Positions 16,760 to 26,474 of a DNA stretch of 64,000 bases are shown here, piece by piece (position 1 is the first letter of the stretch; each line of letters begins with the position of its first letter). The stretch comes from Arthrobacter sp. Bz4. GTDB lineage: Bacteria; Actinomycetota; Actinomycetes; Actinomycetales; Micrococcaceae. The notes beneath the pieces were generated by a model, which saw only the letters and a list, made by a program, of their open reading frames with translations, was not told the DNA's origin and searched no databases. A program made the position numbers and the translations under genes. The stretch covers positions 35,580 to 99,579 of the forward strand of contig NZ_QDAE01000011.1 in assembly GCF_003075455.1 (NCBI RefSeq). Direction: 5' to 3'.

Positions 16760-18346
16760 CTACTCGCCGGTAGGGCTGTAGATCCCCGCCATCCACGCTT
16801 CGACGTCGTTGGCCTCGCGGGGCAGCGCCGCGCTCAGATTCACGGGGCCATCGGCGGTCATCAGGATGTCGTCCTCGATCCGCACACCGATCCCGCGGAA
16901 CTCCTCGGGGACCGCCAGGTCCTCGTCCTTGAAGTACAGGCCTGGCTCGATGGTGAAGACCATACCTTCGGTCAGGATGCCGTCCAGGTAGAGCTCGCGC
17001 TTGGCCTGGGCGCAGTCGTGAACGTCCATGCCCAGGTGGTGGCTCGTACCATGCGGCATCCACCGGCGGTGGTGCTGGCCGTCCTGCGACAGGGCTTCCT
17101 CGAGGGACACGGGGAGGAGGCCCCAGGCGTCGAGCCGTTCCGCGAGAACGGTGATTGCCGCCTGGTGGACATCGCGGAACTTGCGGCCGGGTTGGGCCGC
17201 CGCGAATCCGGCGTCGGCGGCGTCGAGGACTGCCTGGTAGATCTTCCGCTGGATGCCGGTATACCTGCCGTTGACCGGAAGGGTGCGGGTGATGTCTGCG
17301 GTATAGAGGGTGTCAGCCTCGACGCCCGCGTCGAGGAGCAGGAGTTCCCCTGCGTGCACCGGCCCGTTGTTACGGATCCAGTGGAGCACCGTGGCATTGT
17401 TGCCACACGCGGCAATGGTGTCGTAGCCCAGGTCGTTGCCTTCTTCACGGGCGCGGGCGAAAAATGCTCCTTCGACGACACGCTCACCGCGATGGTGGGT
17501 GATGGCGCGGGGGAGTTCCTTGACCACCTCGTGGAAGCCGTTGACTGTCGCCGCGACGGCGACCTTCATCTGGTCCACCTCCCAGGCGTCCTTGATCAGG
17601 CGCAGCTCGGAGAGGGCTTCGGCGAGCTTGCCGTCGAGCTCATCGGATTTTTCCAGGTCGACGCCGGTGTTGATCCGGGAGGTGTCGACCAGGGCGTCCG
17701 CGTTGAGATCGACTTCGCGCAGCAACCGGATCCGCATGCCTCCCACCTCGGGGACGCCTGCGTCCTTGGTGACTGCGACTTCCAGTTCGGCGAGGTCTGC
17801 AGTCTCGATGGAGAGCAGGGTCCTGATCTGCGCGTGTGACAGGCGTGAGCCGATCCAGAACTCGCCGTAGCGGGCATTGGCATAGAACTCGGGGTTGTCG
17901 TGACCAGCAAGCTCCCTGAAGTACAGGGTGGAGTGGTGCTGGCCGCCGTCGTCGCCGTGGCCAGCCTCGGTGGGCTCCATGATGAGCACTGCGTCGGGTT
18001 CGTGATCGAGCCCAAGACCGGTGAGGTGCGCAAACCCGGAATGCGGCCGGAAGCGGTAGTCGGTGTCGTTGGAGCGCACCTTGAACGGCCCGGCGGGGAT
18101 GACGAGCCGTTCGCCAGGGAATCGGTCTGAGATAGCACGACGGCGTTTCGCGGCGTGCGGGGCTACCTCAGCCTCGGCGGGCAGCTCGGTGGGCTTGGGT
18201 TCCCACTGCTGGGCCATGAACGCCTTAAACGCCTCCGATTCGGGGCGCTGGGAACGATTCTCGTTCCGGGCAACAAGAGGCTGCTCTTCGGTGGTGGAGA
18301 GCGCGCCGGCGGTCTGGGACAGGGTGTTGTTCTCTGCTGTACTCAC
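16760..18346 (-). CDS. pepP: Xaa-Pro aminopeptidase (aminopeptidase P)
   Basis: The 528-residue M24B metallopeptidase removes N-terminal residues preceding proline. The first 45 residues are a polar extension. An aminopeptidase P N-domain follows (about 60-230, with FRPHSGFAHLTGL). The pita-bread catalytic domain has metal ligands in LLLDAGVEADTLYTADITR (two Asp), HGTSHHLGMDVHD (His), FTIEPGLYF (Glu) and GIGVRIEDDIL (Glu). The start is GTG at 18346. It diverges from the PHP gene and converges on the stress-like gene. Confidence 0.93.
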   Translation of the reverse strand: MSTAENNTLSQTAGALSTTEEQPLVARNENRSQRPESEAFKAFMAQQWEPKPTELPAEAEVAPHAAKRRRAISDRFPGERLVIPAGPFKVRSNDTDYRFRPHSGFAHLTGLGLDHEPDAVLIMEPTEAGHGDDGGQHHSTLYFRELAGHDNPEFYANARYGEFWIGSRLSHAQIRTLLSIETADLAELEVAVTKDAGVPEVGGMRIRLLREVDLNADALVDTSRINTGVDLEKSDELDGKLAEALSELRLIKDAWEVDQMKVAVAATVNGFHEVVKELPRAITHHRGERVVEGAFFARAREEGNDLGYDTIAACGNNATVLHWIRNNGPVHAGELLLLDAGVEADTLYTADITRTLPVNGRYTGIQRKIYQAVLDAADAGFAAAQPGRKFRDVHQAAITVLAERLDAWGLLPVSLEEALSQDGQHHRRWMPHGTSHHLGMDVHDCAQAKRELYLDGILTEGMVFTIEPGLYFKDEDLAVPEEFRGIGVRIEDDILMTADGPVNLSAALPREANDVEAWMAGIYSPTGE

Positions 18347-18412
18347 CAGTCCATGATCTCACCGGTACCGGAGGCAACCAAACAGTTGTCAGGGAGAACA
18401 CCACTGCGGGCG

Positions 18413-18418
18413 TAGATT
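18413..18418 (+). promoter_or_regulatory. -10 box of the PHP gene
   Basis: TAGATT (18413-18418) ends six bases before the GTG at 18425. It sits in a 78-base divergent gap with pepP. A TTGTCA at 18386-18391 is 21 bases upstream, too far to be an ideal -35. Confidence 0.5.
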
Positions 18419-18424
18419 AGGTGG

Positions 18425-19270
18425 GTGAGAATCGACCTACACACCCATTCAACCGTCTCGGACGGCACCGAAAGTCCTGCAGAGCTGATCAAGGCAGCGC
18501 TGGACGCGGAAATTGATGTGATTGCCCTGACCGATCACGACTCGACCGCGGGCTGGGCAGCAGCCGCAGCTGCGGCGCGTACCCATGGCGTGGTGCTGAT
18601 CCCTGGCATGGAGGTGTCGTGCCGGACTGACACGGGTATCAGCGTTCATGTGCTCTCCTACCTGCACGATCCGCTACACCCCGGACTGAAGGCTGAAATC
18701 CTTCGGTCCAGGGACGCCCGATTGACGCGGGCCGAGCGAATGGTGGAGCGCCTCGGAGCCGACTATCCCATTACCTGGTCCGATGTGCAGGAGCACATCG
18801 CGGACGGGGCAACTGTCGGACGCCCCCATATCGCCGATTCTCTGGTGGCGCTGGGTATCGTTTCCAACCGGAGCGAAGCCTTCACCGATATCCTCACTGC
18901 CGCGTCCCCTTACTGGGTGGGCCACTACGCACCGCACCCCGCGCAGGCGGTGGAACTGATTCGCGCGGCGGGCGGCGTTGCGGTCTTCGCCCATCCGGTG
19001 GCATCGGCCCGCGGCCGGATCGTGGGTGACGATGTGATGGGCCAGATGATCGATGCCGGATTGCAGGGCCTGGAGATCGAACATCGCGACAACCCGGAGC
19101 CGGGACGCCGTGACCTGCGACGGATTGCTGCGGAGCATGGCTTGCTGGCCACTGGATCCAGCGACTACCACGGGGAAGGAAAACCGAACCGCCTGGGGGA
19201 GAACCTCACTGCCCCCGACGTGCTGGAGCAAATTGAGGCGTTGGCCACCGGGTCGGCAGTGGTTCGCTGA
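18425..19270 (+). CDS. PHP-domain phosphoesterase, TrpH/RNase AM type
   Basis: The 281-residue protein starts (GTG) MRIDLHTHSTVSDGT, with the H-x-H metal motif at residues 6 and 8. It continues with IDVIALTDHDSTAGW, PGMEVSC, VAVFAHP and LLATGSSDYHGE, all metal-binding blocks of the PHP superfamily. Length and motif order match E. coli TrpH/RNase AM, which hydrolyses 3',5'-bisphosphonucleotides and trims 5' ends of RNA. That activity is inferred from family. It is convergent with the DNA methyltransferase. Confidence 0.9.
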   Translation: MRIDLHTHSTVSDGTESPAELIKAALDAEIDVIALTDHDSTAGWAAAAAAARTHGVVLIPGMEVSCRTDTGISVHVLSYLHDPLHPGLKAEILRSRDARLTRAERMVERLGADYPITWSDVQEHIADGATVGRPHIADSLVALGIVSNRSEAFTDILTAASPYWVGHYAPHPAQAVELIRAAGGVAVFAHPVASARGRIVGDDVMGQMIDAGLQGLEIEHRDNPEPGRRDLRRIAAEHGLLATGSSDYHGEGKPNRLGENLTAPDVLEQIEALATGSAVVR

Positions 19271-19298
19271 ACACCTGCCTGCGCGAAGCGGGAACCGG

Positions 19299-20159
19299 TC
19301 AGCAGTAGGCGCCGAGCCTGGCCTTCATCACGTCGATCGCCTGGGGGTTTTGGTCAACGCAGACGAACCGGCGGCCCAGTTTCGCGGCCACCGCGCCGAT
19401 GGTTCCGGATCCTGCGAAGAAGTCGAGTACCCAGTCACCCTCGCGGCTGCTGGCCGTGACCGCCCGGCGAAGGAGCCCCTCGGGTTTCTGGGTGGGGTAG
19501 CCGGTCTTTTCCCGACCGGTGGGGGAGACGATGGTATGCCACCAGACATCGGTGGGCAGTTTGCCCAGGGCAGCCTTCTCGGGAGTGACCAGCCCGGGCG
19601 CCATATAGGGCTCGCGGTCCACCCCTGCGCTGTCGAAATAGTAGTTCGAAGGGTTCTTCACGTAGACCAGAATGTTGTCGTGTTTGGCTGGCCATCGGCT
19701 CTTCGCGCGGGCGCCATAGTCGTAGGCCCAGATGATTTCGTTCAGGAAGCTGTCCCTGCCGAAAAGGGCGTCAAGCATCACCTTGACGTAGTGCACTTCC
19801 CGGTAGTCCAGATGCACGTACAGGGTGCCGTCGTCGGTGAGGAGCCGCCACGCTTCAGCGAGGCGTGGGGCCAGGAACTCCCAGTAATCCTCGAAGGCGT
19901 CGTCGTAGCTCGCCAGCATCCCCTTGACCGTCGAGTAGCTGTGCCCCTTGAAACCGACCCGGTCCCCGGTCCCATCAATGGTGCGGACCATCGACGTTTG
20001 TTGACGCCGTTGGGCCCGCCCCGTGTTGAAGGGCGGGTCAACGTAGATCATGGTGAAGGAATTGTCAGGCAGCGTCGGGAGGTAGTCGGCGTTGTCGGCG
20101 TGCACCACCAGGTTGCTGCCGTCCGGACGCCACAACGGCGCCGTCGCGGGGACGGGCAT
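19299..20159 (-). CDS. orphan site-specific DNA methyltransferase (DPPF type)
   Basis: The 286-residue protein has DPPF at 41-44 (motif IV, methyl transfer to an amino group) before FAGSGT at 248-253 (motif I, SAM binding). This beta-type order is seen in many N6-adenine and N4-cytosine methyltransferases. Other blocks are KGHSYSTVKGM, EIIWAYDYGARAKSRWPAKHD and YPTQKPEGLLRRAV. No restriction endonuclease gene is nearby, so it looks like an orphan regulator or epigenetic modifier. It follows the DEAD helicase by seven bases and may be cotranscribed. Target sequence and base cannot be read from the window. Confidence 0.88.
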   Translation of the reverse strand: MPVPATAPLWRPDGSNLVVHADNADYLPTLPDNSFTMIYVDPPFNTGRAQRRQQTSMVRTIDGTGDRVGFKGHSYSTVKGMLASYDDAFEDYWEFLAPRLAEAWRLLTDDGTLYVHLDYREVHYVKVMLDALFGRDSFLNEIIWAYDYGARAKSRWPAKHDNILVYVKNPSNYYFDSAGVDREPYMAPGLVTPEKAALGKLPTDVWWHTIVSPTGREKTGYPTQKPEGLLRRAVTASSREGDWVLDFFAGSGTIGAVAAKLGRRFVCVDQNPQAIDVMKARLGAYC

Positions 20160-20166
20160 GTTGTGC

Positions 20167-21891
20167 CTAGCCCTCGGCTCCGGCTGCAGGCTTGTTCACT
20201 ACCTCACCGTTGCGGCTCCGGGTGCGGGAGCGGCTGCGGCGGGGACGGTCGGTGGCCGGTGCGTTGTCGGCACCCGATGCTGGCGCGCTGGCTGCCGTCT
20301 GGCGTGACGGTGCAGATTCTTCGGCTGATCCGCCCGAACGACGGCGGCGGTTGCCGGAGCTTTCGCCGGATTTCTGGGAGTCGCGCTGATCGGACGACCG
20401 TGAGCGGTCGCCGCCGCGTGAACGGTCACCGCCGCCGGAGCGCTCCGAGCCGCGTCCCCTGCCGGAGCCGTGTGACTCGGGGGCTGCACGATGCTTCTTG
20501 CCCGTCTCGCCGAGATCCTCAAGTGTTTCGGCGTTGATGCCTGCGAGGGTCCGCTTGTCCCGGGGTAGCCGTCCCTTGGTGCCCTCGGGGATGTCAAGTT
20601 CCTCGTAGAGGTGTGGGGATGAGGAATAAGTCTCCACGGGCTCGGCAGCGTTAAGGCCGAGAGCCTTGTTGATCAGGCCCCAGCGTGGCATGTCGTCCCA
20701 GTCCACGAAGGTGACGGCTGTGCCCTTCTTGCCGGCCCGGCCGGTGCGGCCGACCCGGTGCAGATAGGCTTTCTCGTCCTCGGGGCACTGGTAATTGATC
20801 ACGTGGGTGATGTCTTCCACGTCGATGCCCCGGGCTGCCACCTCGGTGGCCACGAGGACGTCAATCTTGTCTCCGCGGAAGGCCCGAAGCGCCTGCTCCC
20901 GGGCGCCCTGGCCCAGGTCTCCGTGGATCGCCCCGGCCGCGAAGCCGCGGTCAATCAGTTCCTCGGACAGCTTGGCGGCGGTGCGTTTGGTCTTGGTGAA
21001 AATGATGGTGCGCCCACGGCCCCGGGACTGCAGGATCCGGGCCACCACCTCGGCCTTGTCGAGGTTATGTGCCCGGTAGATGACCTGACGGATATCCTTC
21101 TTGGTGATTCCCTCGTCCTCGGGATCAGCCGCGCGGATGTGGGTCGGCTGGGTCATGTACCGGCGTGCCATAGCTACCACCGGGCCGGGCATGGTCGCTG
21201 AGAACAGCATGGTCTGCCGTACAGCCGGGGTGCCGGCGATCAACGTTTCGACGTCGGGCAGGAACCCGAGGTCAAGCATTTCGTCGGCCTCGTCCAACAC
21301 CACCAGTTTCACATTGGCGAGGGAGAGCAGCTTCTGGCGGTACAGGTCGATCAGACGGCCGGGGGTGCCGACCACGATCTCGGTGCCCTTCTTGAGCGCT
21401 TCGATCTGTGGCTCATAGGCGCGGCCACCGTAAATGGTGACGATCCGGGCGTGACGCTTCTTGGCGGCGGTGGTGAGGTCACCAGCAACCTGGACGGCGA
21501 GTTCGCGGGTAGGAACCACGATGAGCGCCTGGGGGGCGCCCGGCACAGGCAGTCGGTCGTAGCCGTCGTCCTTGGGGGCGACGACGCGCTGCAGGGCGGG
21601 AATACCGAAGCCGAGTGTCTTACCGGTGCCGGTCTTGGCCTGGCCGATGATGTCATGTCCGCCCAGGGCGATTGACAGGGTCATGGCCTGGATGGGGAAC
21701 GGGTGGATAATCCCGGCATCAGCCAGGGACTCCACAATGTCTGCACGGACGTTGAAGTCCGCGAACGTTTCTTCGGCCTCTTTATGGGGCTCCTCGGTGG
21801 TTACCAGTGTCTCCTCGACGAAGATCTCGTCGTCGCTGTTGTCGGCATGGAGATGATGGGTGTCTGTCACCTGGGTGTTTTCAGTGTTCAA
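20167..21891 (-). CDS. DEAD-box ATP-dependent RNA helicase
   Basis: All helicase motifs are present in order: AKTGTGKT (Walker A, about residue 81), PTRELAVQV, TPGRLIDL, VLDEADEM, FSATMP, IIFTKTKRTA, ATEVAARGIDVE and HRVGRTGRAG. These make up the two RecA domains to about residue 400. The last 120 residues are Arg/Ser/Gly-rich (RGRGSERSGGGDRSRGGD), a disordered RNA-binding tail. The start is TTG at 21891, MNTENTQV. The neighbourhood (RNase II-type, ferritin-like) matches that of mycobacterial rhlE. A role in ribosome assembly or RNA decay at low temperature is inferred from family. Confidence 0.93.
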   Translation of the reverse strand: MNTENTQVTDTHHLHADNSDDEIFVEETLVTTEEPHKEAEETFADFNVRADIVESLADAGIIHPFPIQAMTLSIALGGHDIIGQAKTGTGKTLGFGIPALQRVVAPKDDGYDRLPVPGAPQALIVVPTRELAVQVAGDLTTAAKKRHARIVTIYGGRAYEPQIEALKKGTEIVVGTPGRLIDLYRQKLLSLANVKLVVLDEADEMLDLGFLPDVETLIAGTPAVRQTMLFSATMPGPVVAMARRYMTQPTHIRAADPEDEGITKKDIRQVIYRAHNLDKAEVVARILQSRGRGRTIIFTKTKRTAAKLSEELIDRGFAAGAIHGDLGQGAREQALRAFRGDKIDVLVATEVAARGIDVEDITHVINYQCPEDEKAYLHRVGRTGRAGKKGTAVTFVDWDDMPRWGLINKALGLNAAEPVETYSSSPHLYEELDIPEGTKGRLPRDKRTLAGINAETLEDLGETGKKHRAAPESHGSGRGRGSERSGGGDRSRGGDRSRSSDQRDSQKSGESSGNRRRRSGGSAEESAPSRQTAASAPASGADNAPATDRPRRSRSRTRSRNGEVVNKPAAGAEG

Positions 21892-22138
21892 TTAAATACC
21901 GTTCATTTAGGCCGTACGGCCGCTGGATCTCGACGGGTGGCTGACGTGTGGTCAGCCCGGAGGAACAGGCGCATGGCGTCCAGTGGAAGCCGATCGCGGG
22001 CTTACGACTGCAGGCCGGGGATTCGGACGAATCCTGTCGGCTAAGAAGAACTCAAGATCGCGTAGGTACTTGCGGGTCAGGGGTAACTTATCAGGGAATG
22101 ATGAGTACGACCGGGCATCCATTACTACGCAGTAAACT
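21892..22138. other. 247-base gap upstream of the DEAD-box gene
   Basis: Between the RNase stop and helicase start (both minus strand) there is no credible gene. It contains a 12-base palindrome GGCCGTACGGCC (21910-21921) and a small hairpin GGCTGAC/GTCAGCC (21939-21957). A TGAACGGTA element lies just before the helicase start. It could hold a long 5' leader for the helicase message. Confidence 0.45.
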
Positions 22139-23640
22139 CTACCCTGCCCCGGCCGGCGTGCCCGACACGCCGGGACCGGCCGGGCCATTGATCAGTTCGA
22201 AGCGGGTAACACGGGCATCGATGTCAGCACGTACCAGGCGCACCCGGACAGCCTCGCCGGCAACCAGGTCCCCCTCACACCTCGCCTCGAAGGCCGGGTT
22301 GGCCAGCTGGATGGTTCCGACGGGCAGATAGCCGTTCTGCGAGTTTCCGTTAGGCGGTTTGGCCCCGGAGATGACGACCGCGTCGAATTCCTGCCCAACC
22401 AGATTACTCAGCAACGCTGCCTCGACGGCGTCCAGTGCGCCGCGTTCGAGCCGGGAGGAGAGTTGGTTGGACGAGTTCATTAGCGAGTTGAGTTCCGGAA
22501 GTGCGTCGCGCGCCCACGCCGGGACCTCGGTGTCGCCGCACAGGGCGGCGCAGATCACCAGAACGAAACGGTCAACCAGCCGCCGCAGCGGCGCTGTGGT
22601 GTGAGCATAGGGAGCGGCAATGGCAGCCTGGCTCATGGCGGCGGGGAGTTCGCCGTCGAACGCTGTATAACCGGCGCCCCTGAACAGGGACGCCGCCGCA
22701 TGCATCAGTGAGAGCTGGCGGGGATCGGTGGTGTCAAGGCTGCGCAGGAATTCCCCGTACGCCATACCCTCCGGCCAGGGTGTGCCGAGCACCCGCGCCT
22801 GCTGGCGGAAGCGGGCCACGGACTCCCGGTCCGGCGGGGGCATGGTGCGCAGCACACCGATTTTTCCGTCGATCATCAACTGAGCGGCGGCCATCCCCGT
22901 CATCAGGGAAATTTGTGCGTTCCAGTCCTCCGCCGGGAGCGGTGGCGACGTCAGAATGAAGTACCTGTCGCCGTCGTTGGCTATCTCCTGCTCGGGAAGG
23001 TTGAGGCTGGCGCCTCCACGGAGGCGTTCCAGCTCGATCCGTAGGAGCCCCACTTCCCGGAGGAGGAGCAGATTCTCGGGGGCGCCGCCTGAGTCGATGT
23101 CGCGCTGCACCTGTTCGTAGGTGAGCTGGGCCCGGCTGCGGATGAGGGCGCGTCGCAGGTCGGTCTCCTCGACCTCGCCCGCCTCGTTTAACTCGAACTG
23201 CCACACGTAGGCCGGGCGAACCAGCCCAGGCAGAAGACTGGCAGCGTCCTCGGAAATGATCTCGGGGTGGAGCGAGATCCTGCCGTCCGGGGCGTAGACC
23301 GTCTGGCCACGGCGTCGGGCCTCCAGATCAATCGCACCACCCGGCGCCACGAATGCCGGCACGTCGGCGATCGCATACCAGACCCGGTACCCGGACCCGC
23401 GGCGTTCCAGATGGACTGCCTGATCCAGGTCAATGGATCCGGGTGGATCAATAGTGATGAAGCCCAGGTCGTCAGATCGGTATCCGGGCGGGAATGGTTC
23501 CTGACCGCGTGCTCAGCTTCGGCGAGCACCTCGGGCGGGAAGTCGGACTCGAGGCCCAACTCCTCCCGGAGGAGCTGCAGGGAACGGGTCAGCTGCAGCT
23601 GGGAATTCCGATTCGACAAATCAAGATGCGAGTACGGCAC
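22139..23640 (-). CDS. RNase II/R-type exoribonuclease (RNB domain), broken by a one-base frameshift
   Basis: The RNB family degrades RNA 3' to 5'. The active-site block is ITIDPPGSIDLDQAVHLERR with the Mg-binding Asp residues, followed by YRVWYAIADVPAFV and APYAHTTAPLRRLVDRF. The N-terminal part starts with GTG at 23640 (MPYSHLDLSNRN...). The frames switch near 23512, where GAGCACGC would read GAGGCACGC if one G were restored, giving AEAEARGQEPFPPGYRSDD and a protein of about 500 residues. Past that point the first frame becomes nonsense. A TACGGT box seven bases before 23640 supports this start. A sequence error is likely. Confidence 0.85.
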
Positions 23641-23647
23641 AATCTCA

Positions 23648-23653
23648 ACCGTA
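23648..23653 (-). promoter_or_regulatory. -10 box of the RNB gene
   Basis: TACGGT on the minus strand ends seven bases before the GTG at 23640 and lies in the 96-base divergent gap with the ferritin-like gene. Confidence 0.45.
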
Positions 23654-23723
23654 ATACACCGACCGACCGCCCACCGGATCGCGCGCAGCGCGCGTCACCG
23701 GGTTTCAGGCGTTCGGGCACCGG

Positions 23724-23729
23724 TACCCT
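23724..23729 (+). promoter_or_regulatory. -10 box of the ferritin-like gene
   Basis: TACCCT (23724-23729) ends seven bases before the ATG at 23737, with no ribosome site, consistent with a leaderless message. Confidence 0.45.
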
Positions 23730-23736
23730 TAACCCC

Positions 23737-24468
23737 ATGAGTTCACTGCCGTCCTCCCCTCCCCAGCAGGCCTCCGACGAGCACACCGCCGGAACGCAGC
23801 CCCGGCTCCCTGCGGACCCCCGCTACGCACGGTTCATCGTTGACCTGTTCGGGGTGATGGCTTACGGCGAACTCTCAGGATTTGAGCGGCTGTCCTCAGA
23901 CGCGCGTTTCTCTCCCACCCTCCATGACCGGGCCACCCTTGGCCGGTTGGCTGTCAAAGAGTTTGAGCACTTCGAAATGGTCAGCAACCACCTGGCTGTG
24001 TTGGGGGTGGACGTCGAGACCGCGATGTCCCCCTTCCAACCGTCAATCGATTCTTTTCACGAGCGAACCCGGCCAGCCGACTGGTACGAGTCGCTGATGA
24101 AGGCGTACGTGATCGACGCGATCTCCGCCGACTTCTATACGGCGCTCGCCGGACGGCTGGATGCATCGACCCGAGAGCTGATCGGACGGATCCAGGCTGC
24201 CGATGAGCAGGGGCCGCTGCTGCAGGAACGGCTGCAGGAGGCACTTGCCGACGACCCGCGGTTGGCTTCCCGCCTGGCGCTGTGGGGCAGGCGACTGGTC
24301 GGGGAGGCTCTCACCCAGGCGCAGCGCATCGGAATTGAGCGAGCATTCCTCGGCGCGCTGCTGTTCGCAGGAGCCGAGGAAGACCAGGAGAAGGAGACGC
24401 TGCTGTTGTTTTCCCAGCTCACCCGCAACCACTCCCGCCGCATGAGCCTGCTCGGTCTGACCGCTTAG
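23737..24468 (+). CDS. ferritin-like fold protein (MiaE-like)
   Basis: The 243-residue all-helical protein has Glu and His residues spaced as in diiron four-helix bundles: YGELSGFERL, AVKEFEHFEMVSNHL (E-x-x-H), and a later half with EEDQEKETLLLFSQLTRNHSRR. Actinobacterial members are annotated as ferritin-like or as relatives of the tRNA hydroxylase MiaE. A diiron oxygenase is plausible but the substrate is unknown. The frame is open upstream to 23494, but that part overlaps the antisense RNase gene and its promoter, so ATG 23737 is preferred. Its position beside the DEAD helicase is conserved in mycobacteria. Confidence 0.82.
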   Translation: MSSLPSSPPQQASDEHTAGTQPRLPADPRYARFIVDLFGVMAYGELSGFERLSSDARFSPTLHDRATLGRLAVKEFEHFEMVSNHLAVLGVDVETAMSPFQPSIDSFHERTRPADWYESLMKAYVIDAISADFYTALAGRLDASTRELIGRIQAADEQGPLLQERLQEALADDPRLASRLALWGRRLVGEALTQAQRIGIERAFLGALLFAGAEEDQEKETLLLFSQLTRNHSRRMSLLGLTA

Positions 24469-24623
24469 TTCGCTTCCATCGGCCTGCGGCGGTTTTGTTT
24501 CCCCCGTCGGCGCCCTGCTGAGCGTGCGCCTGCCCATTTGCCTCAGGCCTGCGCCGTGGCGCATTGCGCCGGTCGACATGCCGCTGACATTCTTCGGCGT
24601 CAGGCAGGCGAAGGCGAACGAAT

Positions 24624-26087
24624 TTAGGTCCCGCAGAAAGTCCGGTACGCGCCGAAATCGTCGGGTGCGGCAGCAGCATAACGTTCCAGCCCGGGCCGCT
24701 CGTCGTAGGGCGAGGTTACGGCTTCCAGCAGTCGTTCAAACGGCACCAGATCCCCACCCGTCGCAGCTGCCAGGGCTTCCTCCACCAGATGATTGCGCGG
24801 GATGTAGACGGGGTTGAACCGGCCCATTGCGACGGCGTCTGGCCCAAGGGCACGCCAGCGGTGGAGCCAGGCGTCGACCCCTTCAGTATCGGCAAAGTGG
24901 GTCCGCGTCAGATCGGCGTCGCCCCGGGCGGCAGCGCCGAGGCTCCTGAAGAAGGAGGTGTAATCGACCCGATCAGCCTGAAGCAGTGCGAGTAGCTCAT
25001 CGATCAGGGGCAGGAGCACCGAATCATCAGGGTTGCCGGCCAGGCCGAGTTTGGCTTTCATCCCGGTCGCCCACGCGTCGCCATACTGGCGACGGAACCC
25101 GCCGAGCGCGTCGGTGGCCATTGCGACTGCCTTCTCCTGGTCCTCGTGGAGGAGGGGCAGGAGGGCTTCAGCAAGCCGGGCTAGGTTCCATTCGGCCACT
25201 ACCGGCTGGTTGGCGTACGCATACCGCCCGCTCTCGTCGATTGAGCTGTACACCGCCGCTGGGTTGAATTCATCCATAAAGGCGCAGGGCCCATAGTCGA
25301 TGGTCTCGCCCGAGATGGTCATGTTATCGGTGTTCATGACGCCGTGAACAAACCCGATCAGCATCCACCGAGCCACCAGGGCCGCCTGCGCAGCCATTAC
25401 CGCCTCGAACAGGGCGAGGTAGGGGTGCTCGGATTGAGCAGCTCCGGGATAGTGGCGGGCTAGCGCGTGATCGGCTAGGCGGCGGATCAGGCCGACGTCG
25501 CCGGTCGCCTGGGCAAACTGGAAGCTACCCACCCGCAGGTGGCTGCCAGCCACCCGGGCGAGAACGGCACCTGGCAGGAGAGTCTCGCGGCGTACCTGCC
25601 GTCCGGTGGCTACGACGGCGAGAGCCCGGGTGGTGGGGATACCCAAGGCATGCATGGACTCGCTGATGAGGTACTCGCGGAGCATCGGTCCTACGGCCGC
25701 CAACCCGTCGCCCCCACGGGCAAACGGTGTGCGCCCGGAACCTTTCAGATGGAGATCGTGTATCCCGCCCGCAGGATCGGTGATTTCACCGAGGAGAAGT
25801 GCCCGGCCATCACCGAGGCGAGGGGAGAATCCGCCGAACTGGTGGCCGGAATAGGCCTGGGCCACCGGGGTGGCACCCGGCGGCAGCAAAGTGCCGGTCA
25901 AAAGCCGCGAACCCTCGGCGGTCCGCAGCGACTCCGAATCGAGCCCCAGCTGGGCTGCGAGTGGGACGTTGAGGACCAGTAACCGGGGATCAGGCGCTTC
26001 GTCGGCTTGCCAGGGAACAGCCATTTCGCTCAGTTCCCGAGCGAAACGGTCGTCGAGGGTAACGGCTAGCTGCGGTGCGACACTCAT
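24624..26087 (-). CDS. selO: protein adenylyltransferase SelO (YdiU)
   Basis: SelO is a pseudokinase that transfers AMP from ATP to protein Ser, Thr or Tyr and is linked to redox stress. The 487-residue protein contains [58 protein letters not shown] (catalytic Asp, metal Asn), and the C-terminal TFCGT whose Cys corresponds to the position near selenocysteine in animal SelO. A TACGCT box six bases before ATG 26087 suggests leaderless expression. It is convergent with the ferritin-like gene; the 155 bases between hold no clear terminator. Confidence 0.94.
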   Translation of the reverse strand: MSVAPQLAVTLDDRFARELSEMAVPWQADEAPDPRLLVLNVPLAAQLGLDSESLRTAEGSRLLTGTLLPPGATPVAQAYSGHQFGGFSPRLGDGRALLLGEITDPAGGIHDLHLKGSGRTPFARGGDGLAAVGPMLREYLISESMHALGIPTTRALAVVATGRQVRRETLLPGAVLARVAGSHLRVGSFQFAQATGDVGLIRRLADHALARHYPGAAQSEHPYLALFEAVMAAQAALVARWMLIGFVHGVMNTDNMTISGETIDYGPCAFMDEFNPAAVYSSIDESGRYAYANQPVVAEWNLARLAEALLPLLHEDQEKAVAMATDALGGFRRQYGDAWATGMKAKLGLAGNPDDSVLLPLIDELLALLQADRVDYTSFFRSLGAAARGDADLTRTHFADTEGVDAWLHRWRALGPDAVAMGRFNPVYIPRNHLVEEALAAATGGDLVPFERLLEAVTSPYDERPGLERYAAAAPDDFGAYRTFCGT

Positions 26088-26142
26088 CTAACGAGCGTAC
26101 AGCGGGCACCGGGCGGGGTGCAGCCCGAATAAGTTTTCCACG

Positions 26143-26445
26143 CTAGTCATCAGCGACTCTCCTGAACGCCTCCGCTTCTTCCGTTTCACGGTGTCGTCCC
26201 AGCCACCAGGCAATGGCGATGGTGAGCAGTGTCGACGCGAGAATGGGGAGGGCCCAACTGAGCCAGAAGAGGGTCGGGTCATACCCTAGCCCCGTGAACT
26301 GCACGACGATCCATCCCAGTAGCCCCGAGACCAGGGCAATCCCGGGAAGGACCAGGGGGTTGTACCGCTGATGGCGTCGGTCGGTGATCCGCACGGCGAA
26401 GCCGATCACCAGGGTCGCGGCAGCGACGGCGATCAGTGTCAGCAT
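26143..26445 (-). CDS. small three-span membrane protein
   Basis: I do not recognise a named family. The 100 residues contain three hydrophobic segments at about 2-18, 33-52 and 59-83, with basic loops RITDRRHQRYN and LGRHRETEEAEA, and an acidic C-terminus. The gene starts 29 bases after the DUF3107 stop on the same strand. A similar small membrane gene next to DUF3107 is common in this lineage, as I recall. It may act with the TetR/DUF3107 unit, but nothing in the sequence proves it. Confidence 0.78.
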   Translation of the reverse strand: MLTLIAVAAATLVIGFAVRITDRRHQRYNPLVLPGIALVSGLLGWIVVQFTGLGYDPTLFWLSWALPILASTLLTIAIAWWLGRHRETEEAEAFRRVADD

Positions 26446-26474
26446 GGTCGCCCCCGCCCGCCCTCAAGACCCGT

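Noticed and set aside
19053..20537. Long plus-strand frame across the PHP end, methyltransferase and helicase tail
   Set aside because: It is antisense to two well-recognised genes and has low-complexity, unstructured residues.
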